Below, in pieces: positions 8,948 through 16,794 of a stretch of 64,000 nucleotides of DNA (position 1 is its first letter; the number at the start of each line of letters is the position of its first letter). Origin of the DNA: Halobacterium sp. KA-4 (GTDB lineage Archaea; Halobacteriota; Halobacteria; Halobacteriales; Halobacteriaceae); the NCBI RefSeq assembly GCF_021028995.1, contig NZ_JAJJZG010000001.1:310001-374000 (forward strand). Reading direction: 5' to 3'. Below the pieces are notes generated by a model that saw only the letters and a program-made list of their open reading frames with translations, did not search any database and was not told the origin of the DNA. The translations under genes were made by a program, and so were the position numbers.

Positions 8948-9056
8948 TGGGGCCTGGCGGATTTGAACCACCGCTCACCCGGTGTCCCACGACACCCGCC
9001 CCGTGACGGACGCCGATATGAGCCGGGGGCTTTGAACCAGACTAAGCTAAGGCCCC
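8948..9056 (-). tRNA. tRNA-Met (CAU), intron-containing
   Basis: Read on the minus strand, the acceptor stem GGGGCCT pairs with AGGCCCC, the D arm is GCTT/AAGC and the T arm is GGTGG/CCGCC around TTCAAAT. The anticodon stem CCCGG/CCGGG is split by 33 extra bases (8984-9016) after position 37, the usual archaeal intron site; the intron can form the bulge-helix-bulge needed by the splicing endonuclease. The anticodon is CAU. Haloarchaeal elongator tRNA-Met carries an intron here, so elongator Met is the best call. The Ile2 isoacceptor, which also has a CAU anticodon, is not fully excluded. CCA is not encoded; the cca gene lies just beyond. Confidence 0.85.
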
Positions 9057-9146
9057 TCGCACACCGCTTCCCGTGGCCGAACCTTTAGCCTGTCGGGATT
9101 CCACGACAGCGCAGCCGAGGCTGCGCGAGTGAGTGTAGTAAAAGTA

Positions 9147-9219
9147 CGCCGCCACCAGGGCTCGAACCTGGGACAACCTGGGTAACAACCAGGTGCTCTA
9201 CCAACTGAGCTATGGCGGC
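9147..9219 (-). tRNA. tRNA-Asn (GUU)
   Basis: On the minus strand the acceptor stem GCCGCCA pairs with TGGCGGC, the D arm is GCTC/GAGC, the anticodon stem CCTGG/CCAGG closes a loop with GTT, and the T arm is CCAGG/CCTGG. The structure is complete, has no intron and ends with discriminator G. Confidence 0.95.
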
Positions 9220-9319
9220 TCGCACCCGTTTCTACCCGGTGCGTTTTGAAATGGCTTTCGTTTCGCCAGCAGACTCGGGCATCGACACGGCTTAGGCGCG
9301 GCCGCGTGAATTCGGCCGC

Positions 9320-10669
9320 ATGAGCGACTTCGAGACGGTGCTCGACGCCGTCCGCGAGCGCGTGGACCCGACGCCGGCCGAGCGGCGCGCGCTCGCCGAG
9401 GCCGCGGAGCGGCTGGCCGACCGAGCGCGGGACGCCATCGCGGAGTTGCCCGTCGAGGCGGACGTCATGCAGGTCGGGAGTACGGCGCGCGGGACGTGGG
9501 TCGCGGGCGACCGCGACATCGACCTGTTCGTGCGATTCCCACCTGACCTCCCACGCGAGGAGCTACAGGAGTACGGGCTCGAAGTTGGCAACGAGGTGCT
9601 TCCGGAGGGCCGCGAAGAGTACGCCGAACACCCCTACGTGAAGGGAACGTTTGAGGGGTACGACGTGGACCTCGTGCCGTGCTACCGTCTGGAGTCCGCG
9701 ACCGACATCCAGTCGGCGGTCGACCGTACGCCGTTCCACAACGCGTACCTCGAGGAGCGACTGAGCGACGAGGACGCCGGCGACGTACGGCTGTTCAAGC
9801 AGTTCCTGAAGGGCATCGGAGCGTACGGCAGCGACCTCCGAACGCAGGGGTTCTCGGGCTACCTCACGGAACTGCTCGTGCTGGAGTACGGCGGGTTCCG
9901 GGAGACGCTGGACGCGATTCGGGACTGGAAGCCGCCGGTCGTCCTCGATCCCGAGGACCACGCGGAAGCGGAGTTCGACGACCCGCTGGTGGTCGTCGAC
10001 CCGACCGACCCGGAGCGCAACGTCGCCGCGGTCGTCTCCGCGGAGAACGTCGCGCGCGTCCAGCACTACGCCCGCGAGTTCCTCGCCGACCCCGACGAGC
10101 GCGTCTTCGAGCTGGCGACGCCCGACCCGCTCGGCGCGGAGGAGGTCCGCAAGCACGTCGAAGAGCGCGGGACGACGCCACTAGCAGTCGTCTTCGAGGC
10201 CCCGGGCCTCGTGGAGGACCAACTCTACCCGCAGTTGTATCGCTCTCGGGACGGCCTCGTGCGCGGACTCGAAATCGAGGGGTTTGAGGTGCTGCGCGCG
10301 GCGACGTGGGCGGACGACCGCGCGGTGCTGTTCGCGGAGCTAACCGTGAGCGAACTTCCAGCAGTCGAGCGCCACGAGGGACCGCCCGTCCACGTCGGCG
10401 GGCACGCACAGGGGTTCTACGAGAAATACGCGGACAGCGACGCTGCCGGGCCGTTCCTCGACGGCGACCGGTACGTCGTCGAGCGCGAACGCGACATCAG
10501 GACCGCCGAGGGGTTCGTCGAGACCCAACTCGAAGACGTCGCACTCGGTGCGCACGTCGAGTCCATCGTGGAAGCCGGGGACTACGAAGTGCTCGCTGGC
10601 AGGGAAGTTTCGGAACTCGCGGACGGCTTCGGAACGGAACTCGCAGCGTACTTCGAACCGTCCGTCTGA
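9320..10669 (+). CDS. cca: Archaeal class I CCA-adding enzyme
   Basis: A 449-residue tRNA nucleotidyltransferase that builds or repairs the 3'-CCA end of tRNAs. The nucleotidyltransferase motif is clear: Gly53-Ser54 in GSTARGTW, followed by the metal-binding Asp66 and Asp68 in DRDIDLF, and a third acidic residue in YDVDLVPCY. Length is typical for the archaeal class I enzyme. The two neighbouring tRNA genes lack encoded CCA, which fits its role. A TATA-like CTTAGG box is centred 27 bases before the ATG, indicating a leaderless mRNA. Confidence 0.95.
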   Translation: MSDFETVLDAVRERVDPTPAERRALAEAAERLADRARDAIAELPVEADVMQVGSTARGTWVAGDRDIDLFVRFPPDLPREELQEYGLEVGNEVLPEGREEYAEHPYVKGTFEGYDVDLVPCYRLESATDIQSAVDRTPFHNAYLEERLSDEDAGDVRLFKQFLKGIGAYGSDLRTQGFSGYLTELLVLEYGGFRETLDAIRDWKPPVVLDPEDHAEAEFDDPLVVVDPTDPERNVAAVVSAENVARVQHYAREFLADPDERVFELATPDPLGAEEVRKHVEERGTTPLAVVFEAPGLVEDQLYPQLYRSRDGLVRGLEIEGFEVLRAATWADDRAVLFAELTVSELPAVERHEGPPVHVGGHAQGFYEKYADSDAAGPFLDGDRYVVERERDIRTAEGFVETQLEDVALGAHVESIVEAGDYEVLAGREVSELADGFGTELAAYFEPSV

Positions 10670-10687
10670 GGTCGCTTTTCGTTCGAG

Positions 10688-11695
10688 TCAGAGCGCGGGG
10701 TGGGAGGCGCGGATGTCGTCGAGCAAGTCGCGGACGGCATCGCTGACCTCGTCGTCGGGACCGACGGGTTCGCGGCCGTCGAACGTCTCGTGGACCATGC
10801 CGATGCCGTCCGCGAGCGTGTCGAGGCTGTAGCCGCCTTCCAGAATGAACGCCAGCGCCGCGTCCGTCGCGTCGGCGAGCGTCCGGACGCGGTCGGCGAG
10901 CAGGCCGTAGCCTTCCGTAGTGACGTGCATCCGCGAGATTGGGTCGTGGCGGTGGGCGTCGAAGCCCGCGCTCACGAGGAAGACGTCCGGGTCGAACTCG
11001 GCGAGTGCGGGTTCGAGCAGTTCGTCGAACGCCGCACAGAAGTCGGCGTCCCCGGAGCCCGCGGGGAACGGCGCGTTCAGCGTCGAGCCGACGCCGTCGC
11101 CCTCGCCGTACTCGTCGGCGTCACCAGTCCCCGGGTAGAGGCCGTCCTCGTGCACGGACGCGTAGAAGACGTCGCTGCGGTCGTAGAAGATGTCCTGCGT
11201 GCCGTTGCCGTGGTGGACGTCCCAGTCGAAGATGGCGACGCGGTCCGCGTCGAGGTCGTCAAGGGCGTACTGAGCGGCGACGGCAGCGTTGTTCAGGAAA
11301 CAGAAGCCCATCGCGTCGTCGAAGACCGCATGGTGGCCCGGCGGCCGGCCGAGCGCGAACGGCGTGTTCCGGCCGTCGGCGCCGTTCACCGCTGCGCGCG
11401 TGGCATCCTTCGCGAGGCCCGCGCTAGCGAGCGCGGCCGGCCACGTCTCCTCGGAGGCGGTCGTGTCGGGGTCCCAGTCGCCGCCGCCGGACTCGCAGAA
11501 GTCGCGAATCTCGTCGACATAGTCGGGGTCGTGGACCGCCGCGACGTCGGCTTCGGTGGCTGGCGTGGCGCCCTCGTAGGTGACGCTGTGGCGCTTGGCG
11601 AGCCCGCGCTTGATGGCGCGCAGTCGGTCCGGGCTCTCGGGGTGGCGTGGGCCCGGGTCGTGTGCGAGACACGTCTCGCTGAACCCGAATCTCAT
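10688..11695 (-). CDS. Histone deacetylase family protein (acetoin utilisation/class II HDAC type)
   Basis: A 335-residue zinc-dependent deacetylase fold. The catalytic tandem His pair is His121-His122 (PPGHHA), zinc ligands lie in DWDVHHGNG (Asp159, His161) and AGFDAHRHDP, and the transition-state aromatic/glycine motif is EGGYS. All catalytic residues are kept. It begins four bases inside the end of the histone gene, so the two are translated from one message. Substrates in haloarchaea are unproven: acetyl-lysine on proteins, acetylpolyamines and acetoin-related compounds are all possible. Co-transcription with a histone makes chromatin-protein deacetylation an attractive but untested idea. 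Confidence 0.9.
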   Translation of the reverse strand: MRFGFSETCLAHDPGPRHPESPDRLRAIKRGLAKRHSVTYEGATPATEADVAAVHDPDYVDEIRDFCESGGGDWDPDTTASEETWPAALASAGLAKDATRAAVNGADGRNTPFALGRPPGHHAVFDDAMGFCFLNNAAVAAQYALDDLDADRVAIFDWDVHHGNGTQDIFYDRSDVFYASVHEDGLYPGTGDADEYGEGDGVGSTLNAPFPAGSGDADFCAAFDELLEPALAEFDPDVFLVSAGFDAHRHDPISRMHVTTEGYGLLADRVRTLADATDAALAFILEGGYSLDTLADGIGMVHETFDGREPVGPDDEVSDAVRDLLDDIRASHPAL

Positions 11696-12123
11696 TCCAC
11701 GAGGTCGAAGTACGTCTGGACGTCCTCGGCCTGTACGGTGCGTCGGCCCGCGTGCTCAGCGAGTACGGCGGCGCCCTCCGCGGCGTCCGAGGCGAACGAC
11801 TCCAAGAGGTCCGCAAGCGCGACCCGGGCGTCCTTGGAGACGCGGAACCGGTCGTCGAGATCAAGGCGCGCGATGCGGTCGACCGGCGCGACCGGCAGCG
11901 TGAGTTCGTCGGCGTCGGGCACCTCGTCGACGCCGAAGTCCGCCGCCATCAGGGTCTTTCGGCCGTCCGCGGCCGCGCGTTCGGCGGCGTCCTGCGCGAG
12001 CGATGCGCCGCGGCGCTGGATGCGCCGTGCGAGTTCCTCGGCCGCGTCAGCGCTCACCCGCAAGTCACCCGCGTGCCGCCGGATGATGGTGTCGACCGGC
12101 GCGAACGGGAGTTCGACGCTCAT
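11692..12123 (-). CDS. hpyA: Doublet (two-fold) archaeal histone
   Basis: A 143-residue protein made of two tandem histone folds in one chain. The first runs about 1-68 (LPFAPVDTIIRRHAG start) and the second about 72-143 (LPVAPVDRIARLD start). Each has the helix-strand-helix pattern with R-VS-DA at the loop. This end-to-end fused, acidic histone is typical of haloarchaea. HpyA of Halobacterium acts more like a specific regulator (iron and salt responses) than a bulk packager. A TTAAC box is centred 27 bases upstream of the ATG (leaderless). It overlaps the deacetylase gene by four bases. Confidence 0.92.
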   Translation of the reverse strand: MSVELPFAPVDTIIRRHAGDLRVSADAAEELARRIQRRGASLAQDAAERAAADGRKTLMAADFGVDEVPDADELTLPVAPVDRIARLDLDDRFRVSKDARVALADLLESFASDAAEGAAVLAEHAGRRTVQAEDVQTYFDLVE

Positions 12124-12147
12124 GCGTCAATGGGTGGCTGTCGCACG

Positions 12148-12153
12148 CTTAAC
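12148..12153 (-). promoter_or_regulatory. TATA-like box of the histone-deacetylase operon
   Basis: On the minus strand GTTAAG is centred 27 bases before the histone ATG (12123), the spacing of a leaderless haloarchaeal promoter. No separate promoter is evident before the deacetylase gene. Confidence 0.5.
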
Positions 12154-12214
12154 TGTTTCCGTTGGAACGGAATCCGCCACCACGCATTTGGGAACTGCAC
12201 CCAAACCACCGAAT

Positions 12215-12442
12215 ATGGCGAAAAATCCCCACCAGGCGAACGCCGAAGAGATCGCCGACCAGGAGGTCGACGCCAACGAGGAGGAAGCCGAGGAAGTCGT
12301 CGAGGAGCGCCGCGAAGCCGACGAGGAGTACCAGGAGGAACAAATCAAAGAGGAAATCGAGCACGAGGACGAGGAACGTTACCAGGAAGCCCGCGAGGCG
12401 ACGAACGCGGACAACCACCCGGACGACGCCGAGTGGGACTAG
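12215..12442 (+). CDS. Small highly charged acidic protein, unknown function
   Basis: A 75-residue protein of which about half the residues are Glu or Asp. It has heptad-like EE/AE/VV repeats that suggest one long helix, and no cysteine or hydrophobic segment. No family recognised with confidence. It is divergent from the histone gene, and its stop codon overlaps that of the RPA gene by four bases. The upstream open frame is a run-through of antisense to the deacetylase and histone genes, so the ATG at 12215 is used. Such very acidic small proteins are frequent in haloarchaea. Confidence 0.6.
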   Translation: MAKNPHQANAEEIADQEVDANEEEAEEVVEERREADEEYQEEQIKEEIEHEDEERYQEAREATNADNHPDDAEWD

Positions 12443-13848
12443 TGTAGTTCCTCGGCGCGGAGGCGGCCGTCCTGGAGGAGTCCCCGGACGGTCACTTCCT
12501 GCCCGAGCGTGACGTCCGCGTCGGTCTCCACGCTCACGGTCTCCTCGCCGTCGTCCAGAATCACGGGGTTCTGGGCCTGCACGACGACGCCCGTGAATTC
12601 GACTTCTTCGCCGTCGTCGGTGTCGCCGTCGTCGCTCGACGAGCTATCGTCAGCGCTGCTCGGGTCGTTGCCGTCCTCGAACGCCGACAGTCCGGTCGGG
12701 CCGCTGCCCGAGTCGTCACCGTCGTCGCCGGTCGTCGCGCCGTCGGCGAGCGGGATGACCGACGACTGCCAGCCAGCGGACGCTTCGATGTCGTCCTGCC
12801 AGCCGTCCTGAATCTCGACGTCCACGAACGCGACCTCGTCGCCCGGCCCGATGTCGAGGTCGGCCTTGTCGCCCCACAGCGCCACGCGGATGTCGCCGGT
12901 GTCGTCCTGCACGCGCACGTTCCGGACTTGGCCCTCGCTGCCGTCGTCGCGGTCGAACGTGCGCTTGGGGTCCGCGGAGCGAATGACGCCCGAGATGTCG
13001 GCGATGTCCTCGAGTTCGAGGTCCTCGATGACCGTGGTGTCCGGCACGAACGCGACGTCCGCGTCGACGGGTTCGACCGCGCCGCGGTCGCCGACGTGGA
13101 GTTCGAGGCTGCCGTCGCGCTCGCGGACGTAGCCGTCCACGACTTCGACGACCTCGCCCTGCGAGAGTTCGGTCGCGGTCTCGGCCTGGTCGTCCCAGAG
13201 CGTGACGCGCACGCGCCCGGTCTCGTCGCCGAGCACGACGTTCGACACCTTCCCTTCGCTGCCGTCGTCGCGGTCGAACGTCCGCACCTCCTCGGTGCCG
13301 AGCACTTCGCCCGTGAGGTTCACGTCCGAGATGCCCAGCGAGAGGTCTTCGACGCGGTACTCGTCCTGCACCGGCACGTCGATTTCCTCGTCGTTGTCCA
13401 CCTCGACCTGGTCGGCGCTGACCTCGATGCCGTTGTAGCCGTCCTTCGGTCGGCCCTTCACGCGGAGCACGTCGCCGACTTCCAGTTGGTCTTTGGCGCC
13501 CTCGGCCTGCTCGTCCCACAGCGATAGCCGGACGCTGCCGGTCTCGTCGGCGACGTCGACGTTGACCACGCGGCCCTCCGGGTCCTCGTCGTCGTCGCGC
13601 TCGAACGTCCGCACGTCGCCGACGCTCGTCACCTTCGCGATGAACTTCACTTCGTCCATCTCGGGTTCGACGTCCGCGACGCCGTTGACCTCGCCGTCCT
13701 CCAGTTCGTGGGCGATGAGCATGGCGGCCGTTTCCTCGTCGGCCAGTCCGCCCATCTGTTCGACCTTCGACTCGACGGCGTCCCGGAACTCCTCGAGGGA
13801 CACGTCGGTGTCGAGGTCCCCGTAGACGTCCTCGATGTCGTCGCCCAT
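12439..13848 (-). CDS. rpa2: Single-stranded DNA-binding protein RPA (three or four OB folds)
   Basis: A 469-residue replication protein A homologue. An N-terminal helical region (1-60) precedes three clearly related OB folds at about 65-150, 170-260 and 285-365. Each carries the repeated signature of a TFDRDDGSEG-type loop followed by a strand and V-LWD. A Ser/Asp-rich linker (about 385-425) leads to a C-terminal OB-like segment. It binds and protects single-stranded DNA during replication and repair. Haloferax has a stand-alone RPA of this type (RpaC/Rpa2) next to the histone gene, as here. No zinc-finger partner gene follows, unlike the Rpa1/Rpa3 operons. Confidence 0.88.
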   Translation of the reverse strand: MGDDIEDVYGDLDTDVSLEEFRDAVESKVEQMGGLADEETAAMLIAHELEDGEVNGVADVEPEMDEVKFIAKVTSVGDVRTFERDDDEDPEGRVVNVDVADETGSVRLSLWDEQAEGAKDQLEVGDVLRVKGRPKDGYNGIEVSADQVEVDNDEEIDVPVQDEYRVEDLSLGISDVNLTGEVLGTEEVRTFDRDDGSEGKVSNVVLGDETGRVRVTLWDDQAETATELSQGEVVEVVDGYVRERDGSLELHVGDRGAVEPVDADVAFVPDTTVIEDLELEDIADISGVIRSADPKRTFDRDDGSEGQVRNVRVQDDTGDIRVALWGDKADLDIGPGDEVAFVDVEIQDGWQDDIEASAGWQSSVIPLADGATTGDDGDDSGSGPTGLSAFEDGNDPSSADDSSSSDDGDTDDGEEVEFTGVVVQAQNPVILDDGEETVSVETDADVTLGQEVTVRGLLQDGRLRAEELH

Positions 13849-14031
13849 AATCGTAGTTCACTCCAGACGCGAGCCGCGCATAAGCGTTGTCCTTGGGGAA
13901 TTCCGCCGTCTCCGTCCGCGGGTCGTGGATGGCACACGGCGGGATGGCGCGACCTCCAGTTTGAACCTACGGACCGTGCGCGCACCCCGAATCGTAACCG
14001 CTTTACGTAAGTCCGGGCTACGAAAGAGTGA

Positions 14032-14104
14032 GTCCGGGTAGGGTAGTGGACTATCCTCTTGGCTTGCGGAGCCAGGGACCGGAGTTCAAATCTCCGTCCG
14101 GACG
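14032..14104 (+). tRNA. tRNA-Arg (GCG)
   Basis: The acceptor stem GTCCGGG pairs with TCCGGAC, the D arm is GGGT/ATCC and the T arm is CGGAG/CTCCG. The anticodon stem TTGGC/GCCAG (with one further C-G pair possible below it) closes the loop TTGCGGA, giving anticodon GCG for CGC/CGU codons. Discriminator G. Confidence 0.88.
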
Positions 14105-14124
14105 TTCTCTCTTCACACCACGCC

Positions 14125-14150
14125 CGCGAGCGACGCTCGTGTCGCTCGTG
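14125..14150. terminator. Hairpin after tRNA-Arg
   Basis: CGCGAGCGAC and GTCGCTCGTG form a 10-bp stem (one G-U pair) with a 6-base loop, 20 bases after the tRNA. A related hairpin follows tRNA-Ala and a longer one follows fusA. A role in termination or 3'-end definition is inferred only from position. Confidence 0.4.
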
Positions 14151-14204
14151 AATCCGTCAATTGGGGCACGAAGTTCTTAGCAGTGGACCGAGTACGGGTG
14201 GGTA

Positions 14205-14960
14205 ATGAGCGAGGATCGGGCAGTGCTGTCGATAGACCCGCACGTGCACTCGGAGGGTTCGTACGACGGCAACGAGCCCGTGGAACTCATCCTCGAGCAC
14301 GCCAGCGACATCGAACTTGACGGGGTCGTGATAACGGACCACGACAGCATCGAGGAGTCGCTGCGGGCGGCAGAGTTAGCACCGGAGTACGGGCTGGTCG
14401 GGATTCCGGGCGCGGAGGTGTCGACGGACGTCGGCCACGTGCTGGCCATCGGCGTCGAGGAGTGCCCGGAGCGCGGGCAGCCGTTCGAGGCGACCGTGCG
14501 CGCAATCCGCGAGCAGGGCGGCGTCGCAGTCGTTCCGCATCCGTTCCAGCGGAGTCGACACGGCGTGCGGCGGCGGAATCTCGGGGAGTGCGACGGCATC
14601 GAGGTGTACAACTCGATGGTGTTCACGGGCTACCGGAATCGGCGCGCGCGGACGTTTGCGCGTCGCCACGACTACCCGCGGTTCGGCGCGAGCGACGCGC
14701 ACTCGATTCGGAACGTCGGGCGGGCGTACACGGACGTCGCGCTGCCGGACGTCGACCCGGAGACGCCGGCAGGCGAGATTCCGACCGAGACCGTGCTGGC
14801 GGCGCTGCGCGCGGGCGAGACGGACATCCGGGGGAAGCGGACGCCGATTCACCGGAGCACGCGCCAGTACGCGAAGGGCGCGGTGCGGAAGAGCGCGTAC
14901 CTGTTGACGAAGCGCCTGCCGTACGTGAGTCCGTGGCCGGCGTCGATGGACAGCGCCTGA
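14205..14960 (+). CDS. PHP-domain metal-dependent phosphoesterase
   Basis: A 251-residue PHP-family protein. The first metal motif has His13 and His15 in DPHVHSEGSYDG, the second is TDHDS near 46, then come PHPFQRSRHG near 110 and the closing FGASDAHS near 165. The family includes histidinol phosphatase, polymerase-associated proofreading domains and 3',5'-nucleoside bisphosphate phosphatases (TrpH/RNase AM); the substrate here is not known. The C-terminal tail after residue 200 is basic and extends beyond the metal site. It follows tRNA-Arg and precedes a DUF309 gene by 36 bases, possibly as an operon. Confidence 0.85.
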   Translation: MSEDRAVLSIDPHVHSEGSYDGNEPVELILEHASDIELDGVVITDHDSIEESLRAAELAPEYGLVGIPGAEVSTDVGHVLAIGVEECPERGQPFEATVRAIREQGGVAVVPHPFQRSRHGVRRRNLGECDGIEVYNSMVFTGYRNRRARTFARRHDYPRFGASDAHSIRNVGRAYTDVALPDVDPETPAGEIPTETVLAALRAGETDIRGKRTPIHRSTRQYAKGAVRKSAYLLTKRLPYVSPWPASMDSA

Positions 14961-14996
14961 CGAAACGCGTTTGCGTCCGGCAGCCGAAACCGTGGT

Positions 14997-15608
14997 ATGG
15001 ACGCGGCGCTGCGCGCGGGAATCGCGATTCACAACGCGGGCCATTATCACGCTGCCCACGACGCGTGGGAGGCGGAGTGGCTCGCGCTCGACGACGGAGC
15101 CGACGAGCGACTGCTCCACGGCCTCATTCAGTTCTCGGCGGCCATTCACCACGCTCGCGACGGGAACTGGACGGGCGCGGTCGGGCTGTGTGAGAGCGCG
15201 GGCGAGTACCTCGCGGACCTCCCGGCGGACTACCGGGGCGTGAACGTAGACGCGGTGCGAGCGTACGTGGCCGCGCTCGGGAGCGACCCGGAGCGCGTCG
15301 AGCGCGCGGCACCACCGACGCTGACGTACGAGGGGCGAGCGCTCGCGCTGGACGACTTGGACGCGCCGGCGGGCGTAGAAGCCGCGGTCGCGCTCGCGGA
15401 AGCCATTGGCTACGACGAGGACTTCGTGGAGAAGGGCGCGGAGTACGCTCGCGAGGGGCTGGCGGCGGGGGAGTTGAACGAGTTCGGGGTGTTGCTCTGT
15501 GACTTCGTCACCGAGCGCGAGCAGCGCGCGCTCGTGACGACGCGGCTGCGACAGCACGTGCAGCGGCGCCAGCGCCGAGAAGAAGACGTGGCGGGACTGT
15601 TCGACTAG
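14997..15608 (+). CDS. DUF309 domain protein
   Basis: A 203-residue helical protein. The N-terminal segment NAGHYHAAHDAWEAEW is the characteristic H-x-x-H-D/E-x-W-E motif of DUF309, and LLHGLIQFSAAIHHARDGN follows. The biochemical function of the family is unknown; the clustered histidines suggest metal binding. The C-terminal half is helical and charged, with no further domain recognised. Its stop overlaps by four bases the stop of the convergent membrane-protein gene. Confidence 0.8.
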   Translation: MDAALRAGIAIHNAGHYHAAHDAWEAEWLALDDGADERLLHGLIQFSAAIHHARDGNWTGAVGLCESAGEYLADLPADYRGVNVDAVRAYVAALGSDPERVERAAPPTLTYEGRALALDDLDAPAGVEAAVALAEAIGYDEDFVEKGAEYAREGLAAGELNEFGVLLCDFVTEREQRALVTTRLRQHVQRRQRREEDVAGLFD

Positions 15609-15841
15609 GCGTACGTCTGGTACGCGATGAGCGCAGCGACGCCGAGGCACACGACGCCGAGCGCGCGCACCAGCCACGCCCACCAGTCGGGGATGGCTTC
15701 GTCAGTACCGTAGTCGCCGCGGCGGCGACGGTTCGGCCCCATGAACACGGAGAGGCGGAGCGCCGCCCGTGGCGCGAGAATCATCGCGAGTCCGAGCGCG
15801 GCACCGAGCACGACCGCGAGGAGTTCGCGAAATTCGGCCAT
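15605..15841 (-). CDS. Small two-helix membrane protein
   Basis: A 78-residue protein with two predicted membrane helices (about 6-33 and 58-76) joined by a basic, Arg-rich loop (NRRRRGDY) and a WWAW segment. No family recognised. Its ATG begins on the base after the htpX stop, so the two genes are almost certainly co-transcribed and perhaps translationally coupled. A link to membrane-protein quality control is inferred only from this arrangement. Confidence 0.7.
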   Translation of the reverse strand: MAEFRELLAVVLGAALGLAMILAPRAALRLSVFMGPNRRRRGDYGTDEAIPDWWAWLVRALGVVCLGVAALIAYQTYA

Positions 15842-16678
15842 CTACGAGCGGAGTCGCTGGATGCGCTTCTCGGTCGGCGGGTGCGTGGAGACGAGCTTCT
15901 GGAGGAGGCCGCGGTCCTCGCCGAAGATGCACAGCGCGTTCACGTTTTCGTCGATTTTCGAGTCCTGGGAGCGCTTGTTGCCCTGCTGAATCTTTTCGAG
16001 GGCGCGTGCGAGCGGGTCGCCGCCGTTGATGATGCGCTTGGCATCAGCGTCGGCGACGTACTCGCGGTAGCGGGAGATGGCGAGCACGAACAGCATCACG
16101 AAGAACTGCACGAGGTTGCCGACGACGATGGCGAGGAAGAAGTCCGCGAGGTCGTTGTCGCCCGTGAACAGCACGATGTACTGGGCGACAATCCCGACGA
16201 CCGAGGCGATGCCCTGCCCGAGCACCATCATGACGACGTCGCGGTTGTCGATGTGCGCGAGCTCGTGGGCGATGACGCCCTCGAGTTCGTCACGGTCGAG
16301 GAGCTGGATGAGTTCGCGGGAGACGACGACCGTGCCGTTGCCGCGGCGGCCGACCGCGAAGGCGTTCGGTACGCCCATGCTCGCAACCTTCAGGTTCGGC
16401 TTCTTCAGGTTGCGCTCGCGGCAGACCTTCTCGACGAACTGGTGAATCTGTTGGTACTCCCGTTCGTCCATGTCTTCGGCGCCGACGCTTCTGAGTGCCG
16501 CCCACTTTCCGATCTTGTACTGGACGCCGACGAGCAGGACGCTGCCCAATACGGCGATGCCGAGGATGGTGGTGGACTGGCCGAAGAAGAACCACGCGGC
16601 AGCCACTGCCACCGAGTAGAACGCGAAGAGGATGGCGCCGACGATGGCCATCCGTACTTTGAGGCCGATGTGTCGCAT
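15842..16678 (-). CDS. htpX: Membrane zinc metalloprotease HtpX (M48B)
   Basis: A 278-residue membrane protease that degrades misfolded membrane proteins. Two N-terminal membrane helices precede a cytoplasmic M48 domain with the zinc motif HELAHID (HExxH) near 137, two further helices, and the third zinc ligand Glu in the REYVADADAKR helix. A GTG at 16699 would add seven residues, but a TTTATA box is centred 28 bases before the ATG at 16678, so the leaderless ATG is preferred. The next gene, a two-helix membrane protein, abuts directly. Confidence 0.92.
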   Translation of the reverse strand: MRHIGLKVRMAIVGAILFAFYSVAVAAAWFFFGQSTTILGIAVLGSVLLVGVQYKIGKWAALRSVGAEDMDEREYQQIHQFVEKVCRERNLKKPNLKVASMGVPNAFAVGRRGNGTVVVSRELIQLLDRDELEGVIAHELAHIDNRDVVMMVLGQGIASVVGIVAQYIVLFTGDNDLADFFLAIVVGNLVQFFVMLFVLAISRYREYVADADAKRIINGGDPLARALEKIQQGNKRSQDSKIDENVNALCIFGEDRGLLQKLVSTHPPTEKRIQRLRS

Positions 16679-16702
16679 ACGGGAGATTTGTTCACTCACA
16701 CG

Positions 16703-16708
16703 TATAAA
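16703..16708 (-). promoter_or_regulatory. TATA box of htpX
   Basis: On the minus strand ATTTATACG places TTTATA about 28 bases from the ATG at 16678. This fits a leaderless mRNA and argues against the upstream GTG start, which would lie before the expected transcription start. Confidence 0.65.
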
Positions 16709-16794
16709 TCCATCTCAACGTGTCACGCGCCGAATCGGCTGCTTTCGGGCGGTTACGGTGGCAGCCTCGTCGCGAGTGCGCGTCTACGGACGGG

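Noticed and set aside
8948-9056. tRNA-Ile2 (CAU) instead of tRNA-Met
   Set aside because: The intron after position 37 is characteristic of haloarchaeal elongator tRNA-Met. The alternative could not be fully excluded without identity-element comparison.
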